From Bacillus xiapuensis (GTDB lineage: Bacteria; Bacillota; Bacilli; Bacillales; Domibacillaceae): 64,000 nt of DNA. Position numbers and translations under genes: made by a program. The notes under the pieces were generated by a model. The model saw nothing but the letters and a program-made list of their open reading frames with translations. It ran no database searches and was not told where the DNA came from. Below, in pieces: positions 17,861-25,261 of this stretch; within the stretch, counting starts at the first letter, position 1, and each line of letters begins with the position of its first letter. The DNA lies in assembly GCF_002797355.1 (NCBI RefSeq), contig NZ_KZ454939.1, positions 1,335,828-1,399,827 of the forward strand, given 5' to 3'.

Positions 17861-19198
17861 TTAGATGATGCCGATGACATCCAGAAATACGATTATAATC
17901 ACAACGGGAACGACGAAGCGCAGCAGCAGGAGCCACAGGGCGAACCAGCTTTTAATATTGCCGGCTCCTTTGGACAGCTCATCGTATAAAAGCTGCTTAT
18001 TCATTTTTAATGGAATAAAGATCGCAATTAAAAAGGCCCCAATCGGCATTAAGAGGTTGCTCACAAGAAAATCAGCCGCATCAAAAATCGTTTTATTAAA
18101 GATCACGACCTCGCTCAATACGCCAAATGATAAAGCGGACGGGATACCGACTAGGAAAATAAGCAGTCCGGCTAACCAGGATAAGCTCTTTCGTTTTGAA
18201 CGGTCTCCTTTAGCGATCGAAGCAACAATGATTTCCAGCATAGAAAAGGCCGATGTCAGTGTCGCAAATAAAAATAAAGCTAAAAATAACATTAAAAATA
18301 CGATCCCGAAAGGAATTTGCTGGAATATTGATGGCAGTACAATAAATAAAAGTCCTGGACCAGCTTCGGGCTCTACTCCTAATGAAAAGACTGCCGGAAA
18401 AATAGCTAAGCCTGAAAGCATGGAAATGATCACGTTCAGACCGGCGATTGACAAAGCGGACTTACCGAGATTTTGCGTTTTATCTAAGTAAGAACTGTAA
18501 GTGACCATCACGGACACCCCAACACTCAATGAAAAGAAAGACTGTCCTAAAGCAAATAGTACATCTTTGGATGAAAGCTGAGAAAAATCAGGCTTTAAAA
18601 AGAATTCAACGCCGGCTGCGGCATTATCAAGCGTAAGTGAACGGATGATAATCGCGATAAAAATGAGAAAGAGTGCCGGCATTAAATATTTATTGGCCGC
18701 TTCAATCCCGTTTTGAATTCCCCGCGATACGACGATAATGGTAATAAATAAGAAGGCCAATTGAGCGCCGACAGACCAGAACGGCGAGGCAATCGATTCA
18801 GCAAACAAGGCGCCATAATCTTCGGTGGCATGCAGCTGACCGGTGAACCCTAACAGCAAATAGTGCAATATCCAGCCTCCGATGACACTGTAGAAGGACA
18901 ATAGGATAAAGCAAGTGATGACCCCGATATATCCAGTGACGGGCCAAAAAGATTTAGGGGCTATATGCTGATAAGCTCTAATCGCTTCTTTCTGTGAACT
19001 GCGCCCAATGACAAATTCCCCGAGCAGTAAAGGAAGTCCAATTAAAGCAGTAAATAAGACAAAAAGAAGAAAAAAAGCTCCGCCGCCGCTCGTTCCCGTT
19101 ACGTAGGGAAGCTTCCATATCGCTCCGATCCCAATTGCAGAACCGGCTGAGGCTAATATAAAGCCAATCTTTGATGTCCATTGTTCTGTTTGATTCAT
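17861..19198 (-). CDS. Neurotransmitter:sodium symporter family transporter (YocR-like)
   Basis: 445-aa, about 11-12 membrane segments, LeuT-fold Na+-coupled amino-acid carrier. The N-terminal signature is visible: [27 protein letters not shown] read in parts, followed by GGGAFFLLF and [13 protein letters not shown] in TM2. These residues form the Na+ and substrate sites. The length matches the short prokaryotic MhsT-like group. Start ATG 19198. Its substrate is not predictable. Convergent with yhfW. Confidence 0.93.
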   Translation of the reverse strand: MNQTEQWTSKIGFILASAGSAIGIGAIWKLPYVTGTSGGGAFFLLFVLFTALIGLPLLLGEFVIGRSSQKEAIRAYQHIAPKSFWPVTGYIGVITCFILLSFYSVIGGWILHYLLLGFTGQLHATEDYGALFAESIASPFWSVGAQLAFLFITIIVVSRGIQNGIEAANKYLMPALFLIFIAIIIRSLTLDNAAAGVEFFLKPDFSQLSSKDVLFALGQSFFSLSVGVSVMVTYSSYLDKTQNLGKSALSIAGLNVIISMLSGLAIFPAVFSLGVEPEAGPGLLFIVLPSIFQQIPFGIVFLMLFLALFLFATLTSAFSMLEIIVASIAKGDRSKRKSLSWLAGLLIFLVGIPSALSFGVLSEVVIFNKTIFDAADFLVSNLLMPIGAFLIAIFIPLKMNKQLLYDELSKGAGNIKSWFALWLLLLRFVVPVVIIIVFLDVIGII

Positions 19199-19317
19199 AC
19201 GTTTAAATCCCCATTTCTCTTCCTATTATTTAAACATCATATAATAGTTTATTTAAATAAGAAAGAATGTATTTGAATTTCTTGAAGAAGATGATCCGTT
19301 TTGTCCGGCATAGAAGC

Positions 19318-19462
19318 TGCCGCAAGACCTCCGCTTCCCAATGAAATGGCTAAGCGGAAAGCAGCGAAATGGCAGATTCGTTCAGGCCTGCACGACACAG
19401 ATTGCAACGGGACGCGGCGTGTGGTGTTAGCCTCTTTTCTTCTCAGCAGCGGGGGACGAGAG
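19318..19462 (-). repeat. Dispersed degenerate intergenic repeat, copy B
   Basis: Read on the minus strand it starts CTCTCGTCCCCCGCTGCTGAG, shares AAGAGGCTA, the core GTGCAGGCCTGAACGAATC, then ATTTCGCTGC, and ends AAGCGGAGGTCTTGCGGC. It matches copy A closely in block order. The rest of 19199-19573 holds only the promoter region for the aldehyde dehydrogenase. Confidence 0.6.
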
Positions 19463-19573
19463 CAATCCGCCGCCGTTTGAAGCTTTACTTAATTGCGGCA
19501 TATGATTGGGAAAATTCATCGGTCAAGCGTACAATGAAAGAATAGCAGCAGTTGGTGAAGAGGAGGAGAAACG

Positions 19574-20965
19574 ATGAATGAATGGGAGGAGCGAGCAGAC
19601 CGCATAGTAAAAAAGCAAAAGCAATTCTTTCAAACAGGCGTGACAAAGGATCTGTCTTTTCGAACGCGGGCGCTGCAGAGCTTGCGAGAAGCCATCCAGC
19701 GATATGAACAGCCGCTTCTTCAAGCGCTTTATCATGATTTACGAAAAAGTGAGTTTGAGGCCTACGGAACAGAGATTGGCTATACGTTAGACAGCGTGAA
19801 GCATGCCATTCAGAATTTGAAGAAATGGGCGGCTCCCACAAAAGTGCCGACACCCGCCTATCATTTGCCGGCGAAAAGCTGGATACAATCAGAGCCGTAT
19901 GGTGCGGTGCTGATTGTTGGCCCGTTTAATTATCCTTTTCAGCTAGTGATCGAGCCATTGATTGGAGCGATTGCAGCCGGTAATTGTGCCGTCATTAAAC
20001 CGTCAGAAGCTACGCCCCACGTCTCTGCTTTGCTGGCAAAAATGATGAAGGAAACATTTGAGCCGGAATTTGTACAGGTAGTGGAAGGGGAGAAAGAAAT
20101 CACTTCGGCGCTCCTTCATGCGCCGTTTGACTATATTTTCTTTACTGGAAGCGCTAAGGTGGGCCGGATAGTAATGGAAGCCGCCAGCAAGCATCTTGTT
20201 CCGGTCACTCTTGAACTTGGAGGGAAAAGCCCTGCGATTATTGACCGGACGGCTAATTTGGAAGCAGCGGCCAAACGCATCGCTTGGGGGAAATTCGTGA
20301 ATGCCGGGCAAACTTGTGTAGCTCCTGATTATTTGCTCGTTCACCACAATGTGAAAAAGGAGTTTCTTCACAAGCTGCAGCAAGTGCTTTTCGATTTTTA
20401 CGGAGCGGCTCCGCAGAAAAGTCCGGATTACAGCAGAATCGTCAATGAAAGCCACTTTGACAGACTGGCAGAAATGATTGAACGGAATCGTTCCAAAGTC
20501 ATCTTTGGCGGAGAGATGGATCGGGAAGATTTATTTATATCCCCGACTATGATTGATGAGGCCAGCTGGGATGACGCTTGCATGCAGGAGGAGATATTCG
20601 GTCCTGTATTGCCGGTGCTGTCTTATCACGAACTGAATGAAGCGATCGCACAAGTGAACCGTTATCACCCTAAACCGCTGGCTCTTTATATATTTACGGA
20701 GCTGGAAGCGGTGGAAGAGCGTGTATTGCAATCCATTGCATTCGGAGGAGGCTGCGTGAATGATACACTATCCCATGTCGCCAATCCGTATTTGCCGTTT
20801 GGCGGCATTGGTCCCTCAGGGATGAATAGCTACCATGGAAAATACAGCTTTGATGCTTTTTCTCATAAAAAAAGCGTCTTAAAAAAGAGCACAAAATGGA
20901 ATCCTTCATTTATTTTCCCTCCCTATAAGGAAAAGGTGAAATGGCTGCGTAAGCTGATGAAGTAA
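19574..20965 (+). CDS. NAD(P)-dependent aldehyde dehydrogenase (class 3-like, YwdH-type)
   Basis: 463-aa cytosolic enzyme oxidising aldehydes to acids. Motifs in order: GPFNYPFQL and VIKPSE, the cofactor loop FFTGSAKVGR, the active-site glutamate in LELGGKSPAI and the catalytic cysteine in NAGQTCVAPDY, then EEIFGPVLPV and the C-terminal LPFGGIGPSGMNSYHGK. The C-terminal hydrophobic tail (PSFIFPPYKEKVKWLRKLMK) resembles membrane-associated fatty-aldehyde dehydrogenases. GAGGAGGAG precedes ATG 19574. The physiological aldehyde is unknown. Confidence 0.93.
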   Translation: MNEWEERADRIVKKQKQFFQTGVTKDLSFRTRALQSLREAIQRYEQPLLQALYHDLRKSEFEAYGTEIGYTLDSVKHAIQNLKKWAAPTKVPTPAYHLPAKSWIQSEPYGAVLIVGPFNYPFQLVIEPLIGAIAAGNCAVIKPSEATPHVSALLAKMMKETFEPEFVQVVEGEKEITSALLHAPFDYIFFTGSAKVGRIVMEAASKHLVPVTLELGGKSPAIIDRTANLEAAAKRIAWGKFVNAGQTCVAPDYLLVHHNVKKEFLHKLQQVLFDFYGAAPQKSPDYSRIVNESHFDRLAEMIERNRSKVIFGGEMDREDLFISPTMIDEASWDDACMQEEIFGPVLPVLSYHELNEAIAQVNRYHPKPLALYIFTELEAVEERVLQSIAFGGGCVNDTLSHVANPYLPFGGIGPSGMNSYHGKYSFDAFSHKKSVLKKSTKWNPSFIFPPYKEKVKWLRKLMK

Positions 20966-21035
20966 TTGGTTCGGCATTGCTCTTTGATTATGCTTTTTTC
21001 TTTAGCATGACTATAGGATATGTACCATAATAAGC

Positions 21036-21077
21036 AAGAGGAAACCCCAAATTGTGAGGGTTTCCTTTATTTTTTTA
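21036..21077 (+). terminator. Terminator after aldehyde dehydrogenase
   Basis: AGGAAACCC (21040-21048 region) pairs with GGGTTTCCT, followed by TTATTTTTTTATT. Confidence 0.85.
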
Positions 21078-21162
21078 TTACAGAGCCATTTTCAAAAAAA
21101 GAGTGCCTCGGTACCGACCCCCAAAAGTTAGATTAATAAATCTAACTCTTGGGGGTGTTTTT

Positions 21163-21731
21163 ATGGCCAAATATAGTGAGGAATTTAAAATAAAGCTTGT
21201 TACCGAGTATTTGGATGGGCATCTTGGATATAAATTATTGGCGAAGAAATACAATATGCCCTCTCAAACACCATTACAAGATTGGGTAAGAGCTTATAAA
21301 ACACAAGGGATGGAGGGGTTAAAAAGAAGAATTAAGAAGGAAGTACATCCTGTTCAAATTAAATTAGATACGATACAATTTATGTTAAAAACAGGTGCTT
21401 CTTATCAGGAAACCGCTGAATAGTTTAGTTTAAATAATCCTTCATTAATTTACCGCTGGATGAAAGTATTTAATGAACAAGGACTAGAAGGCCTGAAAAC
21501 AAAACCAAAGGGGCGACCTTCTATGTCTAAGAAATCCAATACCAATAAACAAACGAAAAAGGTAGAAAAAAATTAACACGTGAAGCAGAGTTAGAACGTG
21601 AGAATGAACTACTGAGATTAGAAAATGCGTACTTAAAAAAGCTGCGAGCTTTTCGGGAAAATCCGAATGTCTTTCTCGAAAAGCACAAGCAAAATTGGCA
21701 TTCGAACTCAAAGAAGAAGGATTCCGATTAA
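21163..21731 (+). pseudogene. Transposase OrfA (HTH and leucine zipper) with stop and frameshift
   Basis: ATG 21163 starts an IS150-type OrfA (MAKYSEEFKIKLVTEYLDG, first HTH). An in-frame TAG at 21421 interrupts it where homologues read on (sequence continues FSLNNPSLIYRWMKVF, the second HTH). The frame then reaches TAA at 21574, while the leucine-zipper part (ELERENELLRLENAYLKKL) continues in the -1 frame from the A7 run at about 21565-21572 to TAA 21729. The stop looks like a CAG or CAA to TAG change; the second lesion looks like a 1-base indel in a homopolymer. OrfA cannot be made full length. Confidence 0.82.
21635..21641 (+). other. Programmed -1 frameshift site A-AAA-AAG
   Basis: The heptamer sits in register TTA AAA AAG of the OrfA zipper frame. 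A -1 slip leads directly into the OrfB frame, which is open from here through 21695. This is the standard IS3-family way to make the OrfAB transposase. Confidence 0.75.
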
Positions 21732-22561
21732 AAGATATTTTCCTTGTTGTAGGCATTCCTGAAGCAACCTACCACTATCATGTAAAAAAGTTGGGGAAAG
21801 AAGATCCGGAAACGGAACTAAAAGAGATCATCACCTACCTATTTAGGAAGTTTCATGAACGCTATGGTTATAAACGAATCACAAAGGAATTAAAGAAATT
21901 AGGACATTGTGTTAATCATAAAAAAGTGTATCGGCTTATGCGGGAATTAAGTTTGAAATGTGTAAAATTCATGCAGAAATCTCGGAAATCCAATTCCTAT
22001 AAGGGGAAGGTTGGTAAGGTAGCGAAAAACCGTCTATCCCGCCGTTTTAACACACCTATCCCTCTTCAAAAATTAGTAACTGACATAACAGAATTCAAAT
22101 GTCTAGGCGAAGAGAAGTTGTATTTAAATCCTATTCTTGACCTTTATAATGGAGAAATTATTTCGTTTGGAATTCAGAAGCGTCCAACATTGGATCTTGT
22201 CATGGACCGTTTAGACGAAACAATTGAGATCATAAAGAATCACGCAACCTACCGTACTACCATCCACTCGGATCAAGGGTGGCATTACCAGCACAGCCAA
22301 TGGGTGAGAACATTAAAGAAAAATATAGTATTCCAAAGCATGTCACGTAAAGCAACCTGCGTAGACAACGCTGTGATGGAGAATTTCTTTGGCATTTTAA
22401 AGCAAGAAATGTATTATGGGGAAAAACTAGTAAGCTATGAGGAATTAAAAAGGAGAATAGAAGAATATATCTACTGGTATAACAATGAACGATCCAAAGA
22501 CAAATTGACTGGACTAAGTCCGGTCCAATACCGAACTCGATCCAGCCAATCAGCTGCATAA
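21695..22561 (+). CDS. IS3-family transposase OrfB (DDE integrase core)
   Basis: 288-aa catalytic subunit, normally made as an OrfAB fusion by frameshifting at 21635; its frame is open upstream of the nominal TTG. An HTH_21-like region (FRKFHERYGYKRITKEL) precedes the rve core. The DDE residues are in LVTDITEF, TIHSDQGWHYQ and NAVMENFFGILKQE. The C-terminus YNNERSKDKLTGLSPVQYR is typical. The frame is intact, but with OrfA broken the element probably cannot move unless helped in trans. Confidence 0.93.
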   Translation: MAFELKEEGFRLKDIFLVVGIPEATYHYHVKKLGKEDPETELKEIITYLFRKFHERYGYKRITKELKKLGHCVNHKKVYRLMRELSLKCVKFMQKSRKSNSYKGKVGKVAKNRLSRRFNTPIPLQKLVTDITEFKCLGEEKLYLNPILDLYNGEIISFGIQKRPTLDLVMDRLDETIEIIKNHATYRTTIHSDQGWHYQHSQWVRTLKKNIVFQSMSRKATCVDNAVMENFFGILKQEMYYGEKLVSYEELKRRIEEYIYWYNNERSKDKLTGLSPVQYRTRSSQSAA

Positions 22562-22635
22562 TAAAAACTCTAGCTTTTGGGGGTAACCACCCTCAATAAA
22601 ATGAGAGTTACTCTTTTTGATCTATCATACTTCGA

Positions 22636-22728
22636 TTATTTTTTTAACATTTTTTTAAATAAGAAGATGAATCCCATTAAAGCCAAAGCAGTAATAATAA
22701 TCCCCGGAATTCCTAAACTACTTAACAT
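22636..22728 (-). CDS. 30-aa hydrophobic, cationic-tailed peptide
   Basis: ATG 22728 (minus) is preceded by AAGGGG at seven bases. The product is a single membrane helix (LGIPGIIITALALMGFIFLF) with a basic end (KKMLKK). Such peptides occur as small membrane proteins, type I toxins or leaderless bacteriocins; the LGIPG start also recalls TatA N-termini but the amphipathic helix is missing. It is in the gene-poor stretch beside the IS. Existence is supported by the ribosome site only. Confidence 0.45.
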   Translation of the reverse strand: MLSSLGIPGIIITALALMGFIFLFKKMLKK

Positions 22729-22818
22729 AATGGTCCCCTTTACTTTTTTATTTTGAATTAACAGTAAAAGCACTACCAGAATGCTTAACAATAGTAGCAG
22801 TGTATCTCTTAGTTACAT

Positions 22819-23055
22819 TTAAAATACTATTTTTCCAGAAGCAGATAAAGCCCCAGAATACACTTTCCCAATGCCGCCACTTCCTACTAATCCATAAGCA
22901 TTATGATAAACTGTTGTTTGTACAGATGCTACTTTGCTAGCGTTGTTTATTGTACTTGTTTTCAGGTAAGAAGCTCTAAAACTTTGATTGATGACATTTT
23001 GAATATCATCTTTAATTATACCACTTACTTTCGCTGTAACACTATTTTTCGGCAT
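22819..23055 (-). CDS. 78-aa ORF, possibly a truncated gene remnant
   Basis: The frame MPKNSVTAKVSGIIKDDIQNVINQ... ends with a glycine-rich tail (YGLVGSGGIGKVYSG). There is no ribosome site before ATG 23055 and the frame is open only eight more codons upstream, so it may be the 3' end of a larger gene cut off near 23060. Family not recognised. It is upstream of the 30-aa peptide on the same strand. Confidence 0.35.
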   Translation of the reverse strand: MPKNSVTAKVSGIIKDDIQNVINQSFRASYLKTSTINNASKVASVQTTVYHNAYGLVGSGGIGKVYSGALSASGKIVF

Positions 23056-23134
23056 GAAGATAAAGGGATTGGGCTGATCTTATCGAATGTCATTATTGAT
23101 AAAGAAAATAGGAATGAAATGAGGTGAGAAATAC

Positions 23135-23608
23135 GTGCCTGTCAAACTGGCTGATTTGAAAGTGCCTGATGAATGCATACTTAATCAAGAGGACGTCATT
23201 GCCGCGGCCAGCAGCTATCTTTTAGAAAAAGGATGGAGCGTAGAACGGTCGGCTTTGGCAACAGAACCGGATATCGTTGCCGCTAAGGATGCTTGGAGCA
23301 TCGTTCTGAAAGCGAAAGGCTCCAAAAGCCGAAAGCAAAAGAAGGGCATTGTCTTTGATAACAGTCAGCTAAGAACTCATGTTTCCGATCAAATAGAAAA
23401 GATCATGAGGTTTCAGCAATCGGCGGAAGCTCCCACTATTTTTATCATGGCCAATCCAGATGTGTATCGAATGAAAGCGATTGTGAATCAATTATCACAC
23501 AGCCTAGATAAATTAGATATTATCAGAATGTGGGTTCAGCCTAAAAGAGAGCCACAATTAGATATTCCTCAGCATCTTTACGCCATTGCAAAGCAGCTCG
23601 GATTTTAA
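23135..23608 (+). CDS. 157-aa hypothetical protein, weak PD-(D/E)XK-like pattern
   Basis: GTG 23135 with GAGGTGAG upstream. The order 'helix (EDVIAAASSYLLEKGWSVERS), PDIVAAKDAWSIVLKAKGSK, later helix with Q and K' resembles the restriction-endonuclease-like fold, where PDI would supply the Asp and the next strand the E-x-K. Here the strand reads LKAKG and lacks the Glu, so catalysis is doubtful. I do not recognise a named family. It ends before the large palindrome at 23645. Confidence 0.7.
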   Translation: MPVKLADLKVPDECILNQEDVIAAASSYLLEKGWSVERSALATEPDIVAAKDAWSIVLKAKGSKSRKQKKGIVFDNSQLRTHVSDQIEKIMRFQQSAEAPTIFIMANPDVYRMKAIVNQLSHSLDKLDIIRMWVQPKREPQLDIPQHLYAIAKQLGF

Positions 23609-23644
23609 AAAAAGTTTTATATGGAGGGCCGTTCACTCCAACAG

Positions 23645-23700
23645 GCAAAGAAAAAGACTGGCTGGATATTCGCGAATATCCAGCCAGTCTTTTTCTTTGC
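23645..23700. terminator. 56-bp perfect palindrome, bidirectional terminator
   Basis: The 28-bp left arm (GCAAAGAAAAAGACTGGCTG, then GATATTCG) and right arm are exactly complementary with no unpaired centre. A and T runs lie at the ends, and the convergent 157-aa and yhfH genes flank it. Confidence 0.9.
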
Positions 23701-23704
23701 TGCT

Positions 23705-23836
23705 TTACTCATCTTTTTTGGCTAAACAGCGGTCGCATTCCATCAAATAAGACTCGGCTTGTTCGCGGATGTATTCCCCGCATTCCGGACATGTCTTTGG
23801 CGGCATTGTTCTGAAAAACTCAACTGGACTCATCAT
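23705..23836 (-). CDS. yhfH: YhfH-family small zinc-finger-like protein
   Basis: 43 aa. The N-terminus SPVEFFRTMPPKTCPECG and two CxxC pairs (CPEC, CDRC) match the Bacillus YhfH family; function unknown. AGGAGAGGG precedes tandem ATG codons (23836 and 23833). The promoter region carries a repeated palindrome. Confidence 0.88.
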   Translation of the reverse strand: MMSPVEFFRTMPPKTCPECGEYIREQAESYLMECDRCLAKKDE

Positions 23837-23852
23837 GGTTACCCTCTCCTTT

Positions 23853-23895
23853 TATAATACAGTATTTTATTTTGTGTTACTGTTATAATACAGTA
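23853..23895 (-). promoter_or_regulatory. Duplicated operator-like motif upstream of yhfH
   Basis: TATAATACAGTAT occurs at 23853-23865 and again inside the palindrome TACTGT-TATAAT-ACAGTA at 23878-23895. The two copies are about 29 bp apart and lie 20-60 bases before the yhfH start, so they overlap its expected promoter. The regulator is unknown. Confidence 0.5.
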
Positions 23896-24019
23896 TATCC
23901 CCTTCATTGCCTTTTGTACACAACAAAATAAAATATTCTGAAAATTAGTTAAAAAGTCCTTTTACATTACTTGTGTCAGGGCAATAAGGCTTCCTTTCAA
24001 GAATGGAGCGAGAATTTCA

Positions 24020-24107
24020 AGTCTAAGTGACAGTCACAGCATCTGCATCTCCAATTCGTTCGGCCTGCACGATGCAGGTTAGTAAGGCACGGCAGCAGGG
24101 AGGTGAA
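24020..24107 (-). repeat. Dispersed degenerate intergenic repeat, copy C (short)
   Basis: On the minus strand: TTTCACCTCCCTGCTG, then TGCATCGTGCAGGCCGAACG and AATTGGAGAT. It is the shortest and most diverged copy. The rest of 23900-24178 shows nothing I can name. Confidence 0.5.
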
Positions 24108-24178
24108 AGAAAGGAAAGGCTTCATTGCTTGAAGATGTGATATATAAGAAAAGAAACAGAAATACATAAGATTTCTTC

Positions 24179-24207
24179 TTGCAATTGGGAAAGAAAAGTG
24201 CTATAGT
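24179..24207 (+). promoter_or_regulatory. Promoter of cold-shock gene with long 5' leader
   Basis: TTGCAA (24179-24184), 17 bp, TATAGT (24202-24207). The start codon is ~110 bases downstream, giving the long untranslated leader typical of csp mRNAs. Confidence 0.72.
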
Positions 24208-24324
24208 TAAATTAGTTGTTTAAGTTCGTTTCAAAAGAGAGCTCTTTTATAAGATAGCTTTCGTCTTGAAATAGTGATAAACAGCAAGAATGATTGTGCG
24301 CATTAAGCGCGAGGAGGAAATTAC

Positions 24325-24525
24325 ATGTTACAAGGTAAAGTAAAATGGTTCAATGCAGAAAAAGGCTTCGGATTCATCGAAGTTGAAGGACAAGACGATG
24401 TATTCGTACATTTCTCCGCTATTCAAGGCGAAGGTTACAAAACTTTAGAAGAAGGTCAAAGCGTAAGTTTTGAAGTTGTTGAAGGACCACGCGGACCTCA
24501 AGCGGCAAACGTTGAAAAAAACTAA
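24325..24525 (+). CDS. Cold-shock protein (CspB/CspD type)
   Basis: 66-aa single OB-fold RNA chaperone. RNP1 (KGFGFIEV) and RNP2 (VFVHFSAI) are intact, and [13 protein letters not shown] opens the protein. GAGGAGG precedes ATG. The long leader suggests temperature-responsive control at mRNA level. Which Csp paralogue it is cannot be told. Confidence 0.96.
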   Translation: MLQGKVKWFNAEKGFGFIEVEGQDDVFVHFSAIQGEGYKTLEEGQSVSFEVVEGPRGPQAANVEKN

Positions 24526-24535
24526 TAACCCATAC

Positions 24536-24567
24536 AAAAGATGATGCAATTGCATCATCTTTTTTTA
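24536..24567 (+). terminator. Terminator after csp
   Basis: Perfect palindrome AAAAGATGATGCAA / TTGCATCATCTTTT followed by further T. Confidence 0.93.
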
Positions 24568-24730
24568 TTTGTCTTTTAAAGAGTGGATTCTGTTTAAAAT
24601 TTTCTGTATTTTCTAAAAATAAAATTGTATACTAATAGTATCAGGAGGAGAAAAGGAGGAGGTCAGGATTGCGGGGGAGAAAAGAGCGGGCGCGCTGCAA
24701 AAGGAATCAGCCGGAAACGAGGTGTGATCT

Positions 24731-25261
24731 ATGAATCAAGAAAAAACAGCGCAAAGTATTGCTTATGAACTAGCCAATGTGTATGCTCCCTTTTTTAATG
24801 TGGAGCGCTGCGGAAGAATCGGCCAGACCGATCTTGCTTTTTCAGCGTGCTACCACCGGAAAGATGAGCGCTATGTGTTCACAAAAAAGGTGAAAGTGTG
24901 GGAGGTCGAAAATCAGCAGAAACTATTCGCTGCTGCGCCAGTTCAACAAGTGACAGCAGAGTTTATTGAACGGCTGAAGGAGGATATGCTCGCGGAAGCA
25001 GATAAATGGGAACCGGAGCAATCTCACATGTCGACAGTATGTATGGGAATAATCTTAACGGACCAGCCGGTAGGCAAGGAGGTCATCCGCAGCGCATCAA
25101 AATTTCGGAAATTAACCTTTTTGAAATGGGGCGCCCGCGGGTGGATGGAAATGTATGTGGCTGTGCTGGATCTTCATAAGCATGAAATATATGTTCACCG
25201 AAAAGGCCGGCCGTTTATTAAGCCGTTCATTACGTATATAGAGGAGGGACGAAAGCAATGA
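24731..25261 (+). CDS. Hypothetical protein coupled to cstA
   Basis: 176-aa soluble protein without signal peptide or membrane segment. It is rich in aromatic and charged residues (YHRKDERYVFTKKVKVWEVE, FLKWGARGWMEMYVAVLDL). The stop overlaps the cstA start (ATGA), so the two are translationally coupled and may act together in pyruvate or peptide uptake; that is inference. ATG 24731 follows GAGGTG. I do not assign a named family with confidence. Confidence 0.75.
   Translation: MNQEKTAQSIAYELANVYAPFFNVERCGRIGQTDLAFSACYHRKDERYVFTKKVKVWEVENQQKLFAAAPVQQVTAEFIERLKEDMLAEADKWEPEQSHMSTVCMGIILTDQPVGKEVIRSASKFRKLTFLKWGARGWMEMYVAVLDLHKHEIYVHRKGRPFIKPFITYIEEGRKQ

Larger units (their letters stand above)
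21110..22591 (+). mobile_element. IS3-family (IS150-like) insertion sequence, probably inactive
   Basis: About 1.48 kb with two overlapping transposase frames. The ends carry matching inverted repeats around ACCCCCAAAAG(T/C)TAGA: left at 21116-21132, right as TCTAGCTTTTGGGGGT at 22569-22584. A CTC triplet flanks both sides (21107-21109 and 22592-22594) and may be the target duplication. The outermost bases are not the usual TG...CA, and a further similarity (CAAAAAGAGT) lies outside both ends, so the limits are approximate. orfA has two inactivating lesions. Confidence 0.85.

Noticed and set aside
17865-18491. 208-aa plus-strand frame inside the NSS transporter
   Set aside because: Antisense shadow of membrane-protein codons; basic, no family features.
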